From NCBI GenBank assembly GCA_964526635.1, contig CAZGLR010000040.1:1-26079 (forward strand): a stretch of 26,079 bases of DNA. Reading direction: 5' to 3'. Under the pieces are notes generated by a model. That model saw nothing but the letters and a program-made list of their open reading frames with translations, was not told the origin of the DNA and did no database searches. The position numbers were made by a program, and so were the translations under genes. The stretch is from CAZGLR01 sp964526635. GTDB lineage: Bacteria; Zixibacteria; MSB-5A5; GN15; JAAZOE01. This document shows positions 1 through 7,606 of the stretch, in pieces (within the stretch, counting starts at the first letter, position 1; every line of letters begins with the position of its first letter).

Positions 1-1
1 G

Positions 2-67
2 TATGATCCGGTCTCACGAACACTGGTCTCGACCGGCGGGCCTGAGACGATTACAGTAACATTTTAG
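2..67 (+). CDS. 3' end of an unidentified CDS (partial)
   Basis: One plus-strand frame is open from the window edge and stops at TAG 65-67. It encodes about 21 residues ending GGPETITVTF, an alternating polar/hydrophobic tail of beta-strand type. The stop lies 21 nt before the start of the PilM-PilN fusion gene, the spacing expected of an upstream member of the same operon. In such loci this position often holds a pilin-like or minor pilin-like gene, but the fragment is too short to identify. A second frame is also open over part of this stretch, so the call rests on spacing and composition. Confidence 0.4.
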   Translation, partial: YDPVSRTLVSTGGPETITVTF

Positions 68-88
68 CAGCATCATAATAGGGCACTT

Positions 89-1648
89 GTGGAAACAGAA
101 ACCGATACAAACAAACGAGCATCATCGCGCCATGGTCTGTCCCGCGTTCTGTCGCGGGCGGCGGCCTTGAAATTCAATCGTCGCTCGAAGACAAGCATCG
201 GGATTGTGGTTGAAGATCACTATATCGATCTGGTTGTCGTTCGTCGTGAAAGCGCGGCGCCGGTAATAGTCGCAAGAAAGCATCTGGATAAATCCGGGGC
301 GGCTTTTACAAGCCCGATGTCGCTGTCTGACTCACTGCTGACTATGATATCCGAGGTATCCCGTGAGATCGGGCTGGTTAGGCCGATAGTCAACGTTGCT
401 TTGCTCGTTTCAGAATCGGGATTCCGCCGGGTGGATGTACCCGATATGCCGTCCGGAGAATTGCGCGTGGCCGCGGTCTGGGAAGCCAAAAAGCTGTTTC
501 CCTTTGATCTGGATAACAGCATCCTTGATGTCACGACTGCCGGCAGACGACGAATCGGTGACCATGTTCAGCGGCACCTCAATGTCATTGCGGCCCGCCG
601 GGATATTGTCGAATCGGTTTTTGAGGCTATTGCCCGTACCGGCATGATTCCGGGGCATTTTTCCATCCTGCCGGCTATGATCGCCGAATTTGTCAGTGAT
701 GCGATTGAGACATCCGATGAACGGCAACTGGTAATTTCGCTCGGGCCGCGACATAATTTCGCTATTTTCCTGCATCGAAACAAACTCGAATTTTATCAGG
801 AATTCGTGACTGCGCCCCTGCCGGGACCATTGGGTGATAAATCACTGCAAAACCTGAACGGTCTTGGCGATGAACTGCGTTCAATTCTGGATATGTACTT
901 TGCCCAGGATAGCGACCGGGTCGTCAACCGCGTTATCTTCCTGGGAGACTTCGCCGCCAACAGCGAGACTCGTGAGTACTTTACCGGTATGATTGGGGTG
1001 CCCTCGCACCACCTGACATTGCCGGCACTGCCTTCTGATGAAGACCCGGTTGGACCGGGTGTTTTATGCGCGGCATTGCTCTCCCCGCAGACACAGCCAT
1101 TGATGCCCCCGCATATCCGCGAGAAACGACTGCAACGGCGATTACTGCGATGGATGACGACGTCGGCCGTTGTCGTCTTCGGGATTACCGGCGTGTTTCA
1201 CACGTATACTCACATGACCAAAACAGCCTTGCAGGCACAACTGGCGGCTACCCAGGAAGCGATTGCCAAAATCGAGGCATCACCGGGGTTTATCACGCAT
1301 CGCGAAGCCCAGCGGCATCTGGCCGAACACTCGGCGATGCAAACGGCCGACCAACGCCAGAGCTATCCGGAACTGCTGGCGATCTTTAAGGAGCTGTCAT
1401 TGACTATTCCGGAATACGTGACATTGACCGAAACTTCGCTGCGTCGGGAAAACGGCGTGGCAATTATAGAAATGGACGGTTATGTACGGGTCTCGGGATT
1501 TTCGCCGGAAATCATCCTGGCCGGCTATGTTGATCAACTGGAATCCTCGAAGCTGTTTCAAAATGTTACTGTTACCTCGCACAGCAAACGCCGCGAAGAG
1601 GGCGACTTCGATCTCTCGTTCCATCTGAGCCTGGGGGTGCAGAGTTGA
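89..1648 (+). CDS. PilM-PilN fusion protein (GspL-like), inner-membrane pilus/secretion platform
   Basis: This 519-residue protein joins two normally separate type IV pilus assembly proteins. Residues ~35-340 resemble the cytoplasmic actin-like PilM fold, starting with a SIGIVVEDHYIDLVVV strand pair. A basic stretch (REKRLQRRLLRW, ~345-356) leads into one membrane segment (~357-375). A periplasmic coiled coil (~380-430) and a PilN-type ferredoxin-like domain (~430-519) follow. The topology matches GspL of type II secretion. The residual MPP-x-x-RE motif before the membrane helix recalls the INLLP-type tail by which PilN binds PilM, here covalently tethered. The start is GTG; the ribosome site is weak. 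The stop overlaps the TTG start of the next gene, so translation is probably coupled. The domain reading is by pattern; pilus versus type II secretion is not settled. Confidence 0.8.
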   Translation: METETDTNKRASSRHGLSRVLSRAAALKFNRRSKTSIGIVVEDHYIDLVVVRRESAAPVIVARKHLDKSGAAFTSPMSLSDSLLTMISEVSREIGLVRPIVNVALLVSESGFRRVDVPDMPSGELRVAAVWEAKKLFPFDLDNSILDVTTAGRRRIGDHVQRHLNVIAARRDIVESVFEAIARTGMIPGHFSILPAMIAEFVSDAIETSDERQLVISLGPRHNFAIFLHRNKLEFYQEFVTAPLPGPLGDKSLQNLNGLGDELRSILDMYFAQDSDRVVNRVIFLGDFAANSETREYFTGMIGVPSHHLTLPALPSDEDPVGPGVLCAALLSPQTQPLMPPHIREKRLQRRLLRWMTTSAVVVFGITGVFHTYTHMTKTALQAQLAATQEAIAKIEASPGFITHREAQRHLAEHSAMQTADQRQSYPELLAIFKELSLTIPEYVTLTETSLRRENGVAIIEMDGYVRVSGFSPEIILAGYVDQLESSKLFQNVTVTSHSKRREEGDFDLSFHLSLGVQS

Positions 1649-2178
1649 AGAAGGCCATTCTTGCAGGCGCGGTGGTGCTTGTGGTAGTGCCGATCCTGTG
1701 GTATTTGTTTGCAGGCGCATCGATGTTTCGTGAGATCAGCCAATTGCGTACGCAAGCGGCTTCGGAAGACGCCCGGCTGGCATCATATCAGGCGACTCTG
1801 GCTTCGGTTTCGGCCACGCTGGATCGGATGAAACTGGTCCAATCGGATCGTTTGTTCTCTTCCCGGGATCAAGTCACCCGTCTGTACCGAGTGGTTGATT
1901 CGCTGTGTAATACCGATGGTCTCCAGCTTGATGAAATCACACCCTCGTTGGAAGAAACGATCGCATTTCTCAAGCAGGATCATCGCCCCGGAATCCGTGC
2001 CCGCATCCCCGTCCAGATCACTGTCCGGGGAAAGTACTCATCGCTGGCGCGCCTGAGCGATAACATTCAGAAGCTGGAACACTATCGTGAGACCAGTCGC
2101 TGTCAGGTAAGCGGGTCCAGGGGTATGTATCCGCAGTGTTTAATGATTTTGGGATTTCTGGCCTCTGTGGAGTCATAG
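1645..2178 (+). CDS. PilO/GspM-like inner-membrane assembly protein
   Basis: The protein has 177 residues. An N-terminal membrane segment (~4-24) is followed by a coiled coil (~28-65) and a compact periplasmic domain (~75-177) of the PilO/GspM ferredoxin-like type, with the typical FxxxxDQVTRLYRVVDSLC and VQITVRGKYSSLARLSDNIQKL elements. PilO forms heterodimers with PilN and links the inner-membrane platform to PilP and the secretin. The proposed start is TTG at 1645, which overlaps the previous stop (TTGA). No other start keeps the membrane segment. Order and overlaps (MN-O-P-Q) support the assignment more than sequence identity does, since this family diverges quickly. Confidence 0.75.
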   Translation: MKKAILAGAVVLVVVPILWYLFAGASMFREISQLRTQAASEDARLASYQATLASVSATLDRMKLVQSDRLFSSRDQVTRLYRVVDSLCNTDGLQLDEITPSLEETIAFLKQDHRPGIRARIPVQITVRGKYSSLARLSDNIQKLEHYRETSRCQVSGSRGMYPQCLMILGFLASVES

Positions 2179-2183
2179 GAATA

Positions 2184-2642
2184 ATGAACAGCCGCATCCG
2201 TACAATCATACTTGGCGTCATCTTCGCAGCGGTCGCAATCTGGGGATATTCCATCTTCTTCGGCGGTTCGAAGCGGGCGACGGTCCATACGGGAAACGCC
2301 GCACCGCCGCCCGGAGATTATGTCGCTGCCCAACAGGCTCCGATTCAGCAGCGTCATCTCGACTCGGCCGCGGTTGCACATCTGCGCGACGCGGCGTGGG
2401 GACGCGATCCTTTTTATCATACGTATACTGTGCCGAAAAACCATTCGCCGGAGACGGGCGGATTGCATCTTTCGGGAATACTCTATCGGGACGTGAATGC
2501 CCGGGCTATGATCAACCGCACGGTTGTCGCTGTCGGAGATAAAGTTGATCAGTATACAGTCGCTGAAATCACCCGGGATTTTGTCCGGCTGACCAAAGAC
2601 GGCGCCTCGATTCGTCTGACTGTTTCAAAGGAGTCATCGTGA
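2184..2642 (+). CDS. PilP/GspC-like periplasmic linker protein
   Basis: The protein has 152 residues with a membrane anchor (~6-26), a proline/alanine-rich linker (~35-60) and a C-terminal small beta-barrel (~70-150). The barrel carries the hallmark pattern of the PilP/GspC homology region: WGRDPF, then LSGILY, ARAMINxxxVxVGD and VxLxxxGxxxxL. In the known systems it bridges PilN/PilO in the inner membrane to the N-domains of the secretin. The frame is open upstream to a GTG at 2136 inside pilO, but the ATG at 2184 follows an AGGA-containing site and the previous stop at 2178, and gives a clean anchor. The stop overlaps the GTG start of the secretin gene (GTGA). Confidence 0.75.
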   Translation: MNSRIRTIILGVIFAAVAIWGYSIFFGGSKRATVHTGNAAPPPGDYVAAQQAPIQQRHLDSAAVAHLRDAAWGRDPFYHTYTVPKNHSPETGGLHLSGILYRDVNARAMINRTVVAVGDKVDQYTVAEITRDFVRLTKDGASIRLTVSKESS

Positions 2643-3928
2643 AACGTGCATCACTACTGCTGTTTTTCTGCCTGCTTGTAACCGGCATCTGTCCTCTGGT
2701 GGCAGGGCCAATTGATACCCGGCAGCGTATCAGCCTGGCATTTGATGAAACGCCGCTTGCGGCGGTGCTGACAATGCTGGCGGCGCAAAACGATCTAAAC
2801 CTGGTGGTTTCATCGGCTGTCGATGGCGACGTGACAATCTCGTTGAAGGATGTCACCCTGCGTGCAGCGCTGGACGCCCTGCTGCTGCCCAACGGTTTCA
2901 ACTACATCATTCGTGATGATATCATTATCGTCAAAACCACTGATCAGCGGATGGCCGGAGAGATTGTACCGGTTACCTACCAGCTGCAGTATATTGACGC
3001 TGAATCGGCTAAAAACGCCCTGGAGCCATTGCTCTCTGATCAGGGCAAGGCCATGGCCCTGAGAGCACCGCAAACCGCCATCGCGGCGACCGATGAAAGA
3101 ACAATATCTCATTTGGTCGTTATCGATTATCCTCATGTGCAGGAGATTATCGCCGACTTTATTTCGACAATCGATAAACGGCGTCGGCAAATCGCTGTCG
3201 AGGTCAAGATCATCGAAACCAATCTGACCGATGATGAAAAGCTCGGGATCAACTGGCCCAAATCGATCTCGGCATCTGTCGCCGGGGTCGAGACGATTTC
3301 TACTGACTCCGATGAAGACAGCGAGGGCGCCGACGGCGGTTCAAAGTCGTTTGTTATGCCGCTGGAAAACGGTACCTGGCAACTGGGATATTTGTCTGTC
3401 GACCAGCTCGATGTCGTCATCGATTTTCTGAAAAGCCGTAATAATTCCAAGCTGCTGTCGAATCCGCGCCTGACCACACTGGAAAACGAAACAGCCTCTA
3501 TCGAAATTCAAACGGTCATCCCGATCCAGACCATAAACCGCTTTTCCGAGGGAGCCGTCGTTCAGGATATCGTCACATTCCAGGATGAGGAAGTTGGCAT
3601 CTCACTGAAAGTCACGCCGCGAATCAACGATGACTCGACTATCACGATGAAAGTCAACCCGATTGTGCAAGAGATTATTGGTTACACCGGGACAGCCAAC
3701 AATCAGAAACCGATAACCTCAGAACGGTCGATCATTACCAATGTCACGGTTGGCAACAATGAAACAATCGCCCTGGGCGGGCTCCTGAAGGAAACGAAAA
3801 TCGAGAACAGGGAACGAGTCTTTTTGCTGGGATCAATACCGCTTCTGGGCGGTTTGTTTACTCACCGGTCAACCAAGACCGAAACGACCGACCTGATGAT
3901 CCTGATTACCCCGGTGATACTTGAGTAG
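2639..3928 (+). CDS. Short PilQ/GspD-type outer-membrane secretin
   Basis: A 429-residue secretin, the gated outer-membrane channel of type IV pili or type II secretion. It has a signal peptide (~1-22), a secretin/TonB short N-terminal domain (~29-98), a single secretin N-domain (~110-180) and the C-terminal secretin barrel (~185-429). Hallmarks are NPRLTTLEN (275-283), VxPxI, VGNNETIALGGLL (371-383) and IPLLGGLF (400-407). It is much shorter than typical PilQ (about 600-700 residues) and lacks the AMIN peptidoglycan-binding repeats. An acidic stretch (DSDEDSEGADGG, ~223-234) sits at the position of a variable loop. The GTG start follows an AAGGAG ribosome site and overlaps the pilP-like stop by 4 nt. 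Its 3' end overlaps the convergent MauE-like gene by 23 nt. Confidence 0.9.
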   Translation: MKRASLLLFFCLLVTGICPLVAGPIDTRQRISLAFDETPLAAVLTMLAAQNDLNLVVSSAVDGDVTISLKDVTLRAALDALLLPNGFNYIIRDDIIIVKTTDQRMAGEIVPVTYQLQYIDAESAKNALEPLLSDQGKAMALRAPQTAIAATDERTISHLVVIDYPHVQEIIADFISTIDKRRRQIAVEVKIIETNLTDDEKLGINWPKSISASVAGVETISTDSDEDSEGADGGSKSFVMPLENGTWQLGYLSVDQLDVVIDFLKSRNNSKLLSNPRLTTLENETASIEIQTVIPIQTINRFSEGAVVQDIVTFQDEEVGISLKVTPRINDDSTITMKVNPIVQEIIGYTGTANNQKPITSERSIITNVTVGNNETIALGGLLKETKIENRERVFLLGSIPLLGGLFTHRSTKTETTDLMILITPVILE

Positions 3929-4391
3929 AACGGCGCGTGCGGAAGGTGATTGTATCCAGCATCCATCGCCGACTTTTCGACAACATCAGATATATTCCCG
4001 GTATCAGGTAGATTATATCACGAATAATTAATGAGATGCCGTGGGACTTGGCCTTGGAGCTGACGGTGAAGCATCCGCATTCAAGACTCACTCCCCGGGA
4101 CATATTAATAACAATAGCGATTACAAAAATCACCATCAGACCAACCAGATAACTCCGGCTGCCGGCATAGAAAAACCCGAGGATCAGAAATACGCCGGCG
4201 ACAAACTCGGTAACCGGCAGAACCAGAGCGAAGATGTTGACCAGGGATCCCGGCAGTAAGTGGTAGTTATAAACAATCCGTGCGAATTCACTGGGATTGG
4301 CGATTTTATCCAGCGATGCATAAATGAAGATCGAGCCGAAAACTACCCGGCACAAAAGAGTAATGTAATCATTGGAAAGAAACCTGGTCAT
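3906..4391 (-). CDS. MauE/DoxX-type four-helix membrane protein
   Basis: A 161-residue membrane protein with about four hydrophobic segments (~10-28, ~48-72, ~80-97, ~120-137). The opening RVVFGSIFIYASLDKIANPSEF is the usual start of the DoxX/MauE superfamily. A conserved-looking ECGCF motif (104-108) sits at the end of the third helix. Family members are implicated in membrane thiol/disulfide or sulfur redox steps (MauE in methylamine dehydrogenase maturation, DoxD/DoxX in sulfur chemistry). Here the partner is the rhodanese encoded 21 nt upstream in the same direction, presumably one operon. The substrate is unknown. The 3' end overlaps the secretin gene tail to tail by 23 nt. Confidence 0.75.
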   Translation of the reverse strand: MTRFLSNDYITLLCRVVFGSIFIYASLDKIANPSEFARIVYNYHLLPGSLVNIFALVLPVTEFVAGVFLILGFFYAGSRSYLVGLMVIFVIAIVINMSRGVSLECGCFTVSSKAKSHGISLIIRDIIYLIPGIYLMLSKSRRWMLDTITFRTRRSTQVSPG

Positions 4392-4412
4392 GATGTCCGT
4401 CCTCGTGTGGGC

Positions 4413-4922
4413 TTATCCTTGTGCGGCCATAGTTATCGGCAGGTCGTTTTCTTCCCATTCCCGCCAGCCACCGTAGAAAATATAAATGTGTTCAAAGCCA
4501 AGTTCCTGTAAATACCGCCCCAAAAACAGCGAAAGCTCACATTCATCACCGCTGCAATAGATGACGTACTCGGCATTGGGATCCAGCGAATCAGCGATAT
4601 AGGCATCCCAGGTTTCGTCGAGGTAATCGAACGGGATGTTGATCGAACGCGTGATCCGGGCATATTCGTAATCAGCAGGATCGCGGGAGTCGATGAAGAT
4701 GACATCGGGGGCTTGATATTTGGCAACAGCGTCGTCAAGCGTTATAAACAGCGGGTCGCCCTCTTCCGCCGACGGCGGAGTAATCGGGCCCTCGCCCGAA
4801 GCGGTGCGCGACGGCCAGTTGCCGATCATGGCGATACCGTTGTCTCGGACAGCGTTCAGTGTCACGGCGGCAATCGTCGAGACAAGCAAAATCACGGCGA
4901 TTTGTACGATCCAGTTTTTCAT
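4413..4922 (-). CDS. Membrane-anchored rhodanese-domain protein
   Basis: A 169-residue protein with an uncleaved-looking N-terminal membrane anchor (~4-24), a Pro/Glu-rich linker and a single rhodanese domain (~58-162). The catalytic loop is YCSGDEC, with the persulfide-forming cysteine at 123 and a second cysteine at 128. FIDSRDPADYEYARITRSINIP and FYGGWREWE are standard family blocks. The domain should face the periplasm. Single-domain rhodaneses transfer sulfane sulfur or act as redox/thiol carriers. Pairing with a MauE/DoxX-type protein suggests a shared thiol or sulfur relay, which is inference. The ATG at 4922 follows an AAGGG site at suitable spacing. Confidence 0.85.
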   Translation of the reverse strand: MKNWIVQIAVILLVSTIAAVTLNAVRDNGIAMIGNWPSRTASGEGPITPPSAEEGDPLFITLDDAVAKYQAPDVIFIDSRDPADYEYARITRSINIPFDYLDETWDAYIADSLDPNAEYVIYCSGDECELSLFLGRYLQELGFEHIYIFYGGWREWEENDLPITMAAQG

Positions 4923-5218
4923 GGTTGCCCTTTTATACCCGGTTGACCAGTCTGAGTTTCAATTATATTTCATACGAATATAACGCCGGTTTCGTTAATG
5001 ATCGCGACAAATATATATTACATGACAGATTAGTCCATGATAAAATCATAATAGACTCAACCGTTGCGGCCTATTCGTCACAGATATTCTGGAAATACGC
5101 CGAGAGGGAGCGGTAAGTAAACTATCCGCTCATTGCTGATAGTCTTATACAACCGGTTCAACGAAGTCGAATCAAAGGTGCCGGACTGGCTTTAAAACGG
5201 TTTATCGGCGCTGAGAAA
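4923..5218. other. AT-rich intergenic region upstream of the rhodanese gene
   Basis: These 296 bases hold no convincing gene. On the minus strand a TATAAT hexamer (4962-4967) lies about 40 bases before the rhodanese start and could be a -10 element, but no good -35 is found at 16-18 bases. An ACTATC/GATAGT inverted repeat (5121-5126 and 5138-5143) lies about 75 bases beyond the stop of the 63-residue gene. It is followed on the minus strand by a short T-containing stretch, so it might be a weak terminator. Neither signal is strong. Confidence 0.35.
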
Positions 5219-5410
5219 TCAGGTCAGGTTGAGGCCCTGATCCTGGCTCTCCGGCTGATACCGTAAGCCCAAAAGCATGAAACGCCCATCAAGGATACAG
5301 TTGGTAACCTTGGTGAACTTGTCCGCAGTCAGGGCCTGCAGGCCATAGGGATGCCACAGTTCCTTTTTGCCTTTGACTGCGTAATCGATTGCCTTTTTTC
5401 TCTTTGGCAT
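5219..5410 (-). CDS. Small basic protein of unknown function (63 aa)
   Basis: The product is not recognised. It is lysine-rich at the N-terminus (MPKRKKAIDYAVKGKKE), soluble-looking, without a membrane segment, and ends in a polar tail. The main reason to accept it is a strong ribosome site: on the minus strand GGGGAGGAACA directly precedes the ATG at 5410. It lies 180 bases downstream of the sigma-region-4 gene on the same strand. The gap shows no clear promoter, only a 6-bp inverted repeat (5537-5542 and 5551-5556) without a T-run. The basic character would allow nucleic-acid binding, but nothing more can be said. Confidence 0.55.
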   Translation of the reverse strand: MPKRKKAIDYAVKGKKELWHPYGLQALTADKFTKVTNCILDGRFMLLGLRYQPESQDQGLNLT

Positions 5411-5590
5411 TGTTCCTCCCCTACGCGTTTCTACTCGCTGGCGGCGAATGTGGGGAGCAGGGGAACGCTAGAATTCCCGGGTAGTATCAATTTGCGAATC
5501 AAAAAGAGTTGTAAGTGCTACGTCGCAAACAGATCAACTGTGTGCTCTCTCACAGTCCTTTTCTCTATATATTAGGTATTTTACATACAC

Positions 5591-5908
5591 CTACCCACTG
5601 ATAATTTTTTGCAACTTCTTGATAGCCCGTTGCTTATAAATACTTACAACTTGTTGTGTAATGCCCAGCATAGCCGCTATCTCACGCTGTTTTTTACCCT
5701 GAAGATAGAGTGTAATGACCTGTCGTTGCCGTGGTGACAACGATCTTGACACATGCCATTTCAGTTTTGATCGCAGTTGATCAAAGCCTTTGCTGCGTTC
5801 CTTTTGCCCGATGTCCTGATAATAGGCGGAGGCCTCATTGGCAAAAGATTCCATGAGGAGCTTATCAACAGCCACCTCGGTAAACCGTGCTTCGTGCTCT
5901 TTTGACAT
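5591..5908 (-). CDS. Sigma-70 region-4-type HTH protein (105 aa)
   Basis: The C-terminal half (~55-105) is a sigma-70 region 4 / LuxR-like helix-turn-helix: LSPRQRQVITLYLQGKKQREIAAMLGITQQVVSIYKQRAIKKLQKI. The motif LSPRQRQV plus the repeated recognition-helix spacing is diagnostic of the superfamily. The N-terminal half (~1-54) is polar and helical and has no recognisable sigma region 2, so it cannot be a complete sigma factor. It probably binds DNA as a small regulator, or docks on RNA polymerase as region-4-only proteins of mobile elements do. No mobile-element gene is seen nearby. The ribosome site is weak. Confidence 0.75.
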   Translation of the reverse strand: MSKEHEARFTEVAVDKLLMESFANEASAYYQDIGQKERSKGFDQLRSKLKWHVSRSLSPRQRQVITLYLQGKKQREIAAMLGITQQVVSIYKQRAIKKLQKIISG

Positions 5909-5979
5909 ACGGTATCTCGTTGTTTCGGCGGCGCCTTTCCCCCGAAGTCAAATAACGCGGCCGGTGGCGTGTTTATATT

Positions 5980-6516
5980 TCATTTTTTTTGATGCTTTTT
6001 AATAATGCTCTCCAGTTCTGTCCCCGAAAGGTCGAAGTATTTTTTCGCTTTTGATTTGATTTCCTTGACTGATACTTTCATTTCATAATCACTGAGATCG
6101 GTCGGCAACAGCGCGATTTCATTGGTGAAATAGCTGTAGACCAGCTTGTCTCGAGATATCTCATGCTGCATCCGAAGCTGACTGATGCGCTCCTTGAGGG
6201 TTGTCATACTGTCGCTGAGGACTTTGATTTCGGTATGAAGCGATTCCTGCACCGCTATCCCCGAGGCATCGGTCATTGTTTCCATACTGTCGGCAGCCAT
6301 GAGTGCCGCCAGCGAATCAATATAGTGTATTCGTACCGAATCAATCATCGCATAGGCATCGACTTTGGCCACGAAATCATCCATGTTGATCTGTTCGGAA
6401 ATCTCCGAATCGATCATCTCCACTCGTTCCTGATTGGAATACAAGGCCCGGATATAGGCAATACCAACCAAGGCCAGGACGACAGCGACGATTGCAATCA
6501 GCCTCATAATGCGCAT
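5980..6516 (-). CDS. Membrane-anchored coiled-coil protein of unknown function
   Basis: Not recognised. The 178-residue product has an N-terminal signal anchor (~5-24: LIAIVAVVLALVGIAYIRAL) followed by an acidic, methionine- and serine-rich extracytoplasmic region. A coiled coil is predicted by heptad pattern at ~93-122 (LHTEIKVLSDSMTTLKERISQLRMQHEI), and the C-terminus is lysine-rich. The start at 6516 follows an AGAGGTGAG ribosome site. A TTGACA-18-TATACT promoter lies directly upstream. It precedes the region-4 regulator gene on the same strand by 71 bases, so the two may share a transcript. Confidence 0.65.
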   Translation of the reverse strand: MRIMRLIAIVAVVLALVGIAYIRALYSNQERVEMIDSEISEQINMDDFVAKVDAYAMIDSVRIHYIDSLAALMAADSMETMTDASGIAVQESLHTEIKVLSDSMTTLKERISQLRMQHEISRDKLVYSYFTNEIALLPTDLSDYEMKVSVKEIKSKAKKYFDLSGTELESIIKKHQKK

Positions 6517-6536
6517 CTTGTCTCACCTCTGGTAAA

Positions 6537-6566
6537 AGTATAGAATCGTTGATACAATGTTGTCAA
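6537..6566 (-). promoter_or_regulatory. Sigma-70-type promoter for the 5980-6516 gene
   Basis: On the minus strand a perfect -35 TTGACA (6566-6561) is separated by 18 bases from TATACT (6542-6537). Transcription would start near 6530 and give a very short leader of about 14 nt that still includes part of the ribosome site before the ATG at 6516. This is among the best consensus matches in the window. Confidence 0.7.
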
Positions 6567-6623
6567 GGATTGAAATTACTCATTATCGAGATAAATAGTA
6601 TATTTGAACTATTAGATGAGGCG

Positions 6624-7602
6624 CTATTCCCGACCAGCCGTTTTTTTGCACTGCCTATACCATTCAATTGTCCGCCGCAAGCCCTCGGCCAGCCCTACCT
6701 GCGGTTGCCAGCGCAGCCGGGTGCGGATGCGCTCAATATTCAGTACCCGCCGACGGATATTGTCAATATCCCGCCGGTCAATGTGCTTGGCGACAATATC
6801 CGACCCGAAATGCCCGGCGATAATCGGCNNNNNNNNNNAGATCGACAATACTCGTCTCCGAGCCGGTACCCAGATTAAAGACCATACCTTCAGATTTTGG
6901 ATCGGTCAAGGCCACGAGGGTGGCGTCGACCGCGTCATCCACATAGGTAAAATCGCGCGTTTGCTGACCATCGCCATGAATCTGCGGCGCCTCGCCCAAA
7001 TCAACGGCCTCGATAAACTTGGCGATCACCCCGCAGTAGGGGTTGTTCGGATCCTGCTTGGGACCATAGACATTGGAATAGCGGACCATTGTCACCGGGA
7101 CACCATAGGTTTCATAAAATGCATTGCAGTAATTTTCTCCGGCCAGCTTTGAGACTGAATACGGCGAAAAGGTATGGGTCCGTTCGTCCTCATGGATCGG
7201 TAAAATTCTGGGATTGCCATAGACCGAGGCCGATGACGTATACACGATGCGCCGGATGCCGTGCTCGCGGGCCGCCATCAGGATATTCAGCGTGCCACCG
7301 ATATTGACGGCATAATCACTGCGGGGGTTTTTGGTGGATACGATGATATTCCGGGCCGCCATATGGGCGACGAAATCGACTTCCCTGACCAGTTTGGAGA
7401 CCAGCTTTTCGTCTTCGACCGAACCCTCGACAAACTCATAGTCAATATTGGTATCGATATTATCCAGCGAGCCGGTATACAGATCGTCCAGAACTATTGC
7501 CCGTCCGCCCGAACGGACCACCCGTTCGGTGAGATTGGAGCCGACAAACCCGGCCCCACCGGTAATCAGTACTTTTTTGCCGTCGAATGATATGTCAGTC
7601 AT
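6624..7602 (-). CDS. NAD-dependent nucleotide-sugar epimerase/dehydratase, interrupted by assembly gap
   Basis: An extended short-chain dehydrogenase of the UDP-glucose 4-epimerase family. The N-terminal part has the Rossmann motif GGAGFVG (15-21), a serine at ~124, the catalytic YxxxK at 148-152 (YSVSK) and RYSNVYGP. After GTGSETSIVD it runs into the 10-N gap. Beyond the gap a different frame carries the family C-terminus (DIDNIRRRVLNIERIRTRLRWQPQVGLAEGLRRTIEWYR) to the TAG at 6624. The frame change reflects the unknown gap length, and some 10-20 residues are probably missing. The start has GGAG nine bases upstream. The product probably supplies an activated sugar to the neighbouring glycosyltransferases; the substrate cannot be read from sequence. 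Confidence 0.85.
6829..6838. other. Assembly gap (10 N)
   Basis: Ten consecutive Ns interrupt the epimerase gene. The coding frame differs on the two sides, so the number of Ns is a placeholder and not the real length. Confidence 0.98.
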
Positions 7603-7606
7603 GATA

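Noticed and set aside
2136..2183. Upstream GTG start for the PilP-like gene
   Set aside because: It overlaps the PilO-like gene by 43 nt and would add residues before the membrane anchor; ATG 2184 is better placed.
5537..5556. Inverted repeat ACTGTG/CACAGT between the region-4 gene and the 63-residue gene
   Set aside because: Only 6 bp with no T-run in either direction; not called as terminator or operator.
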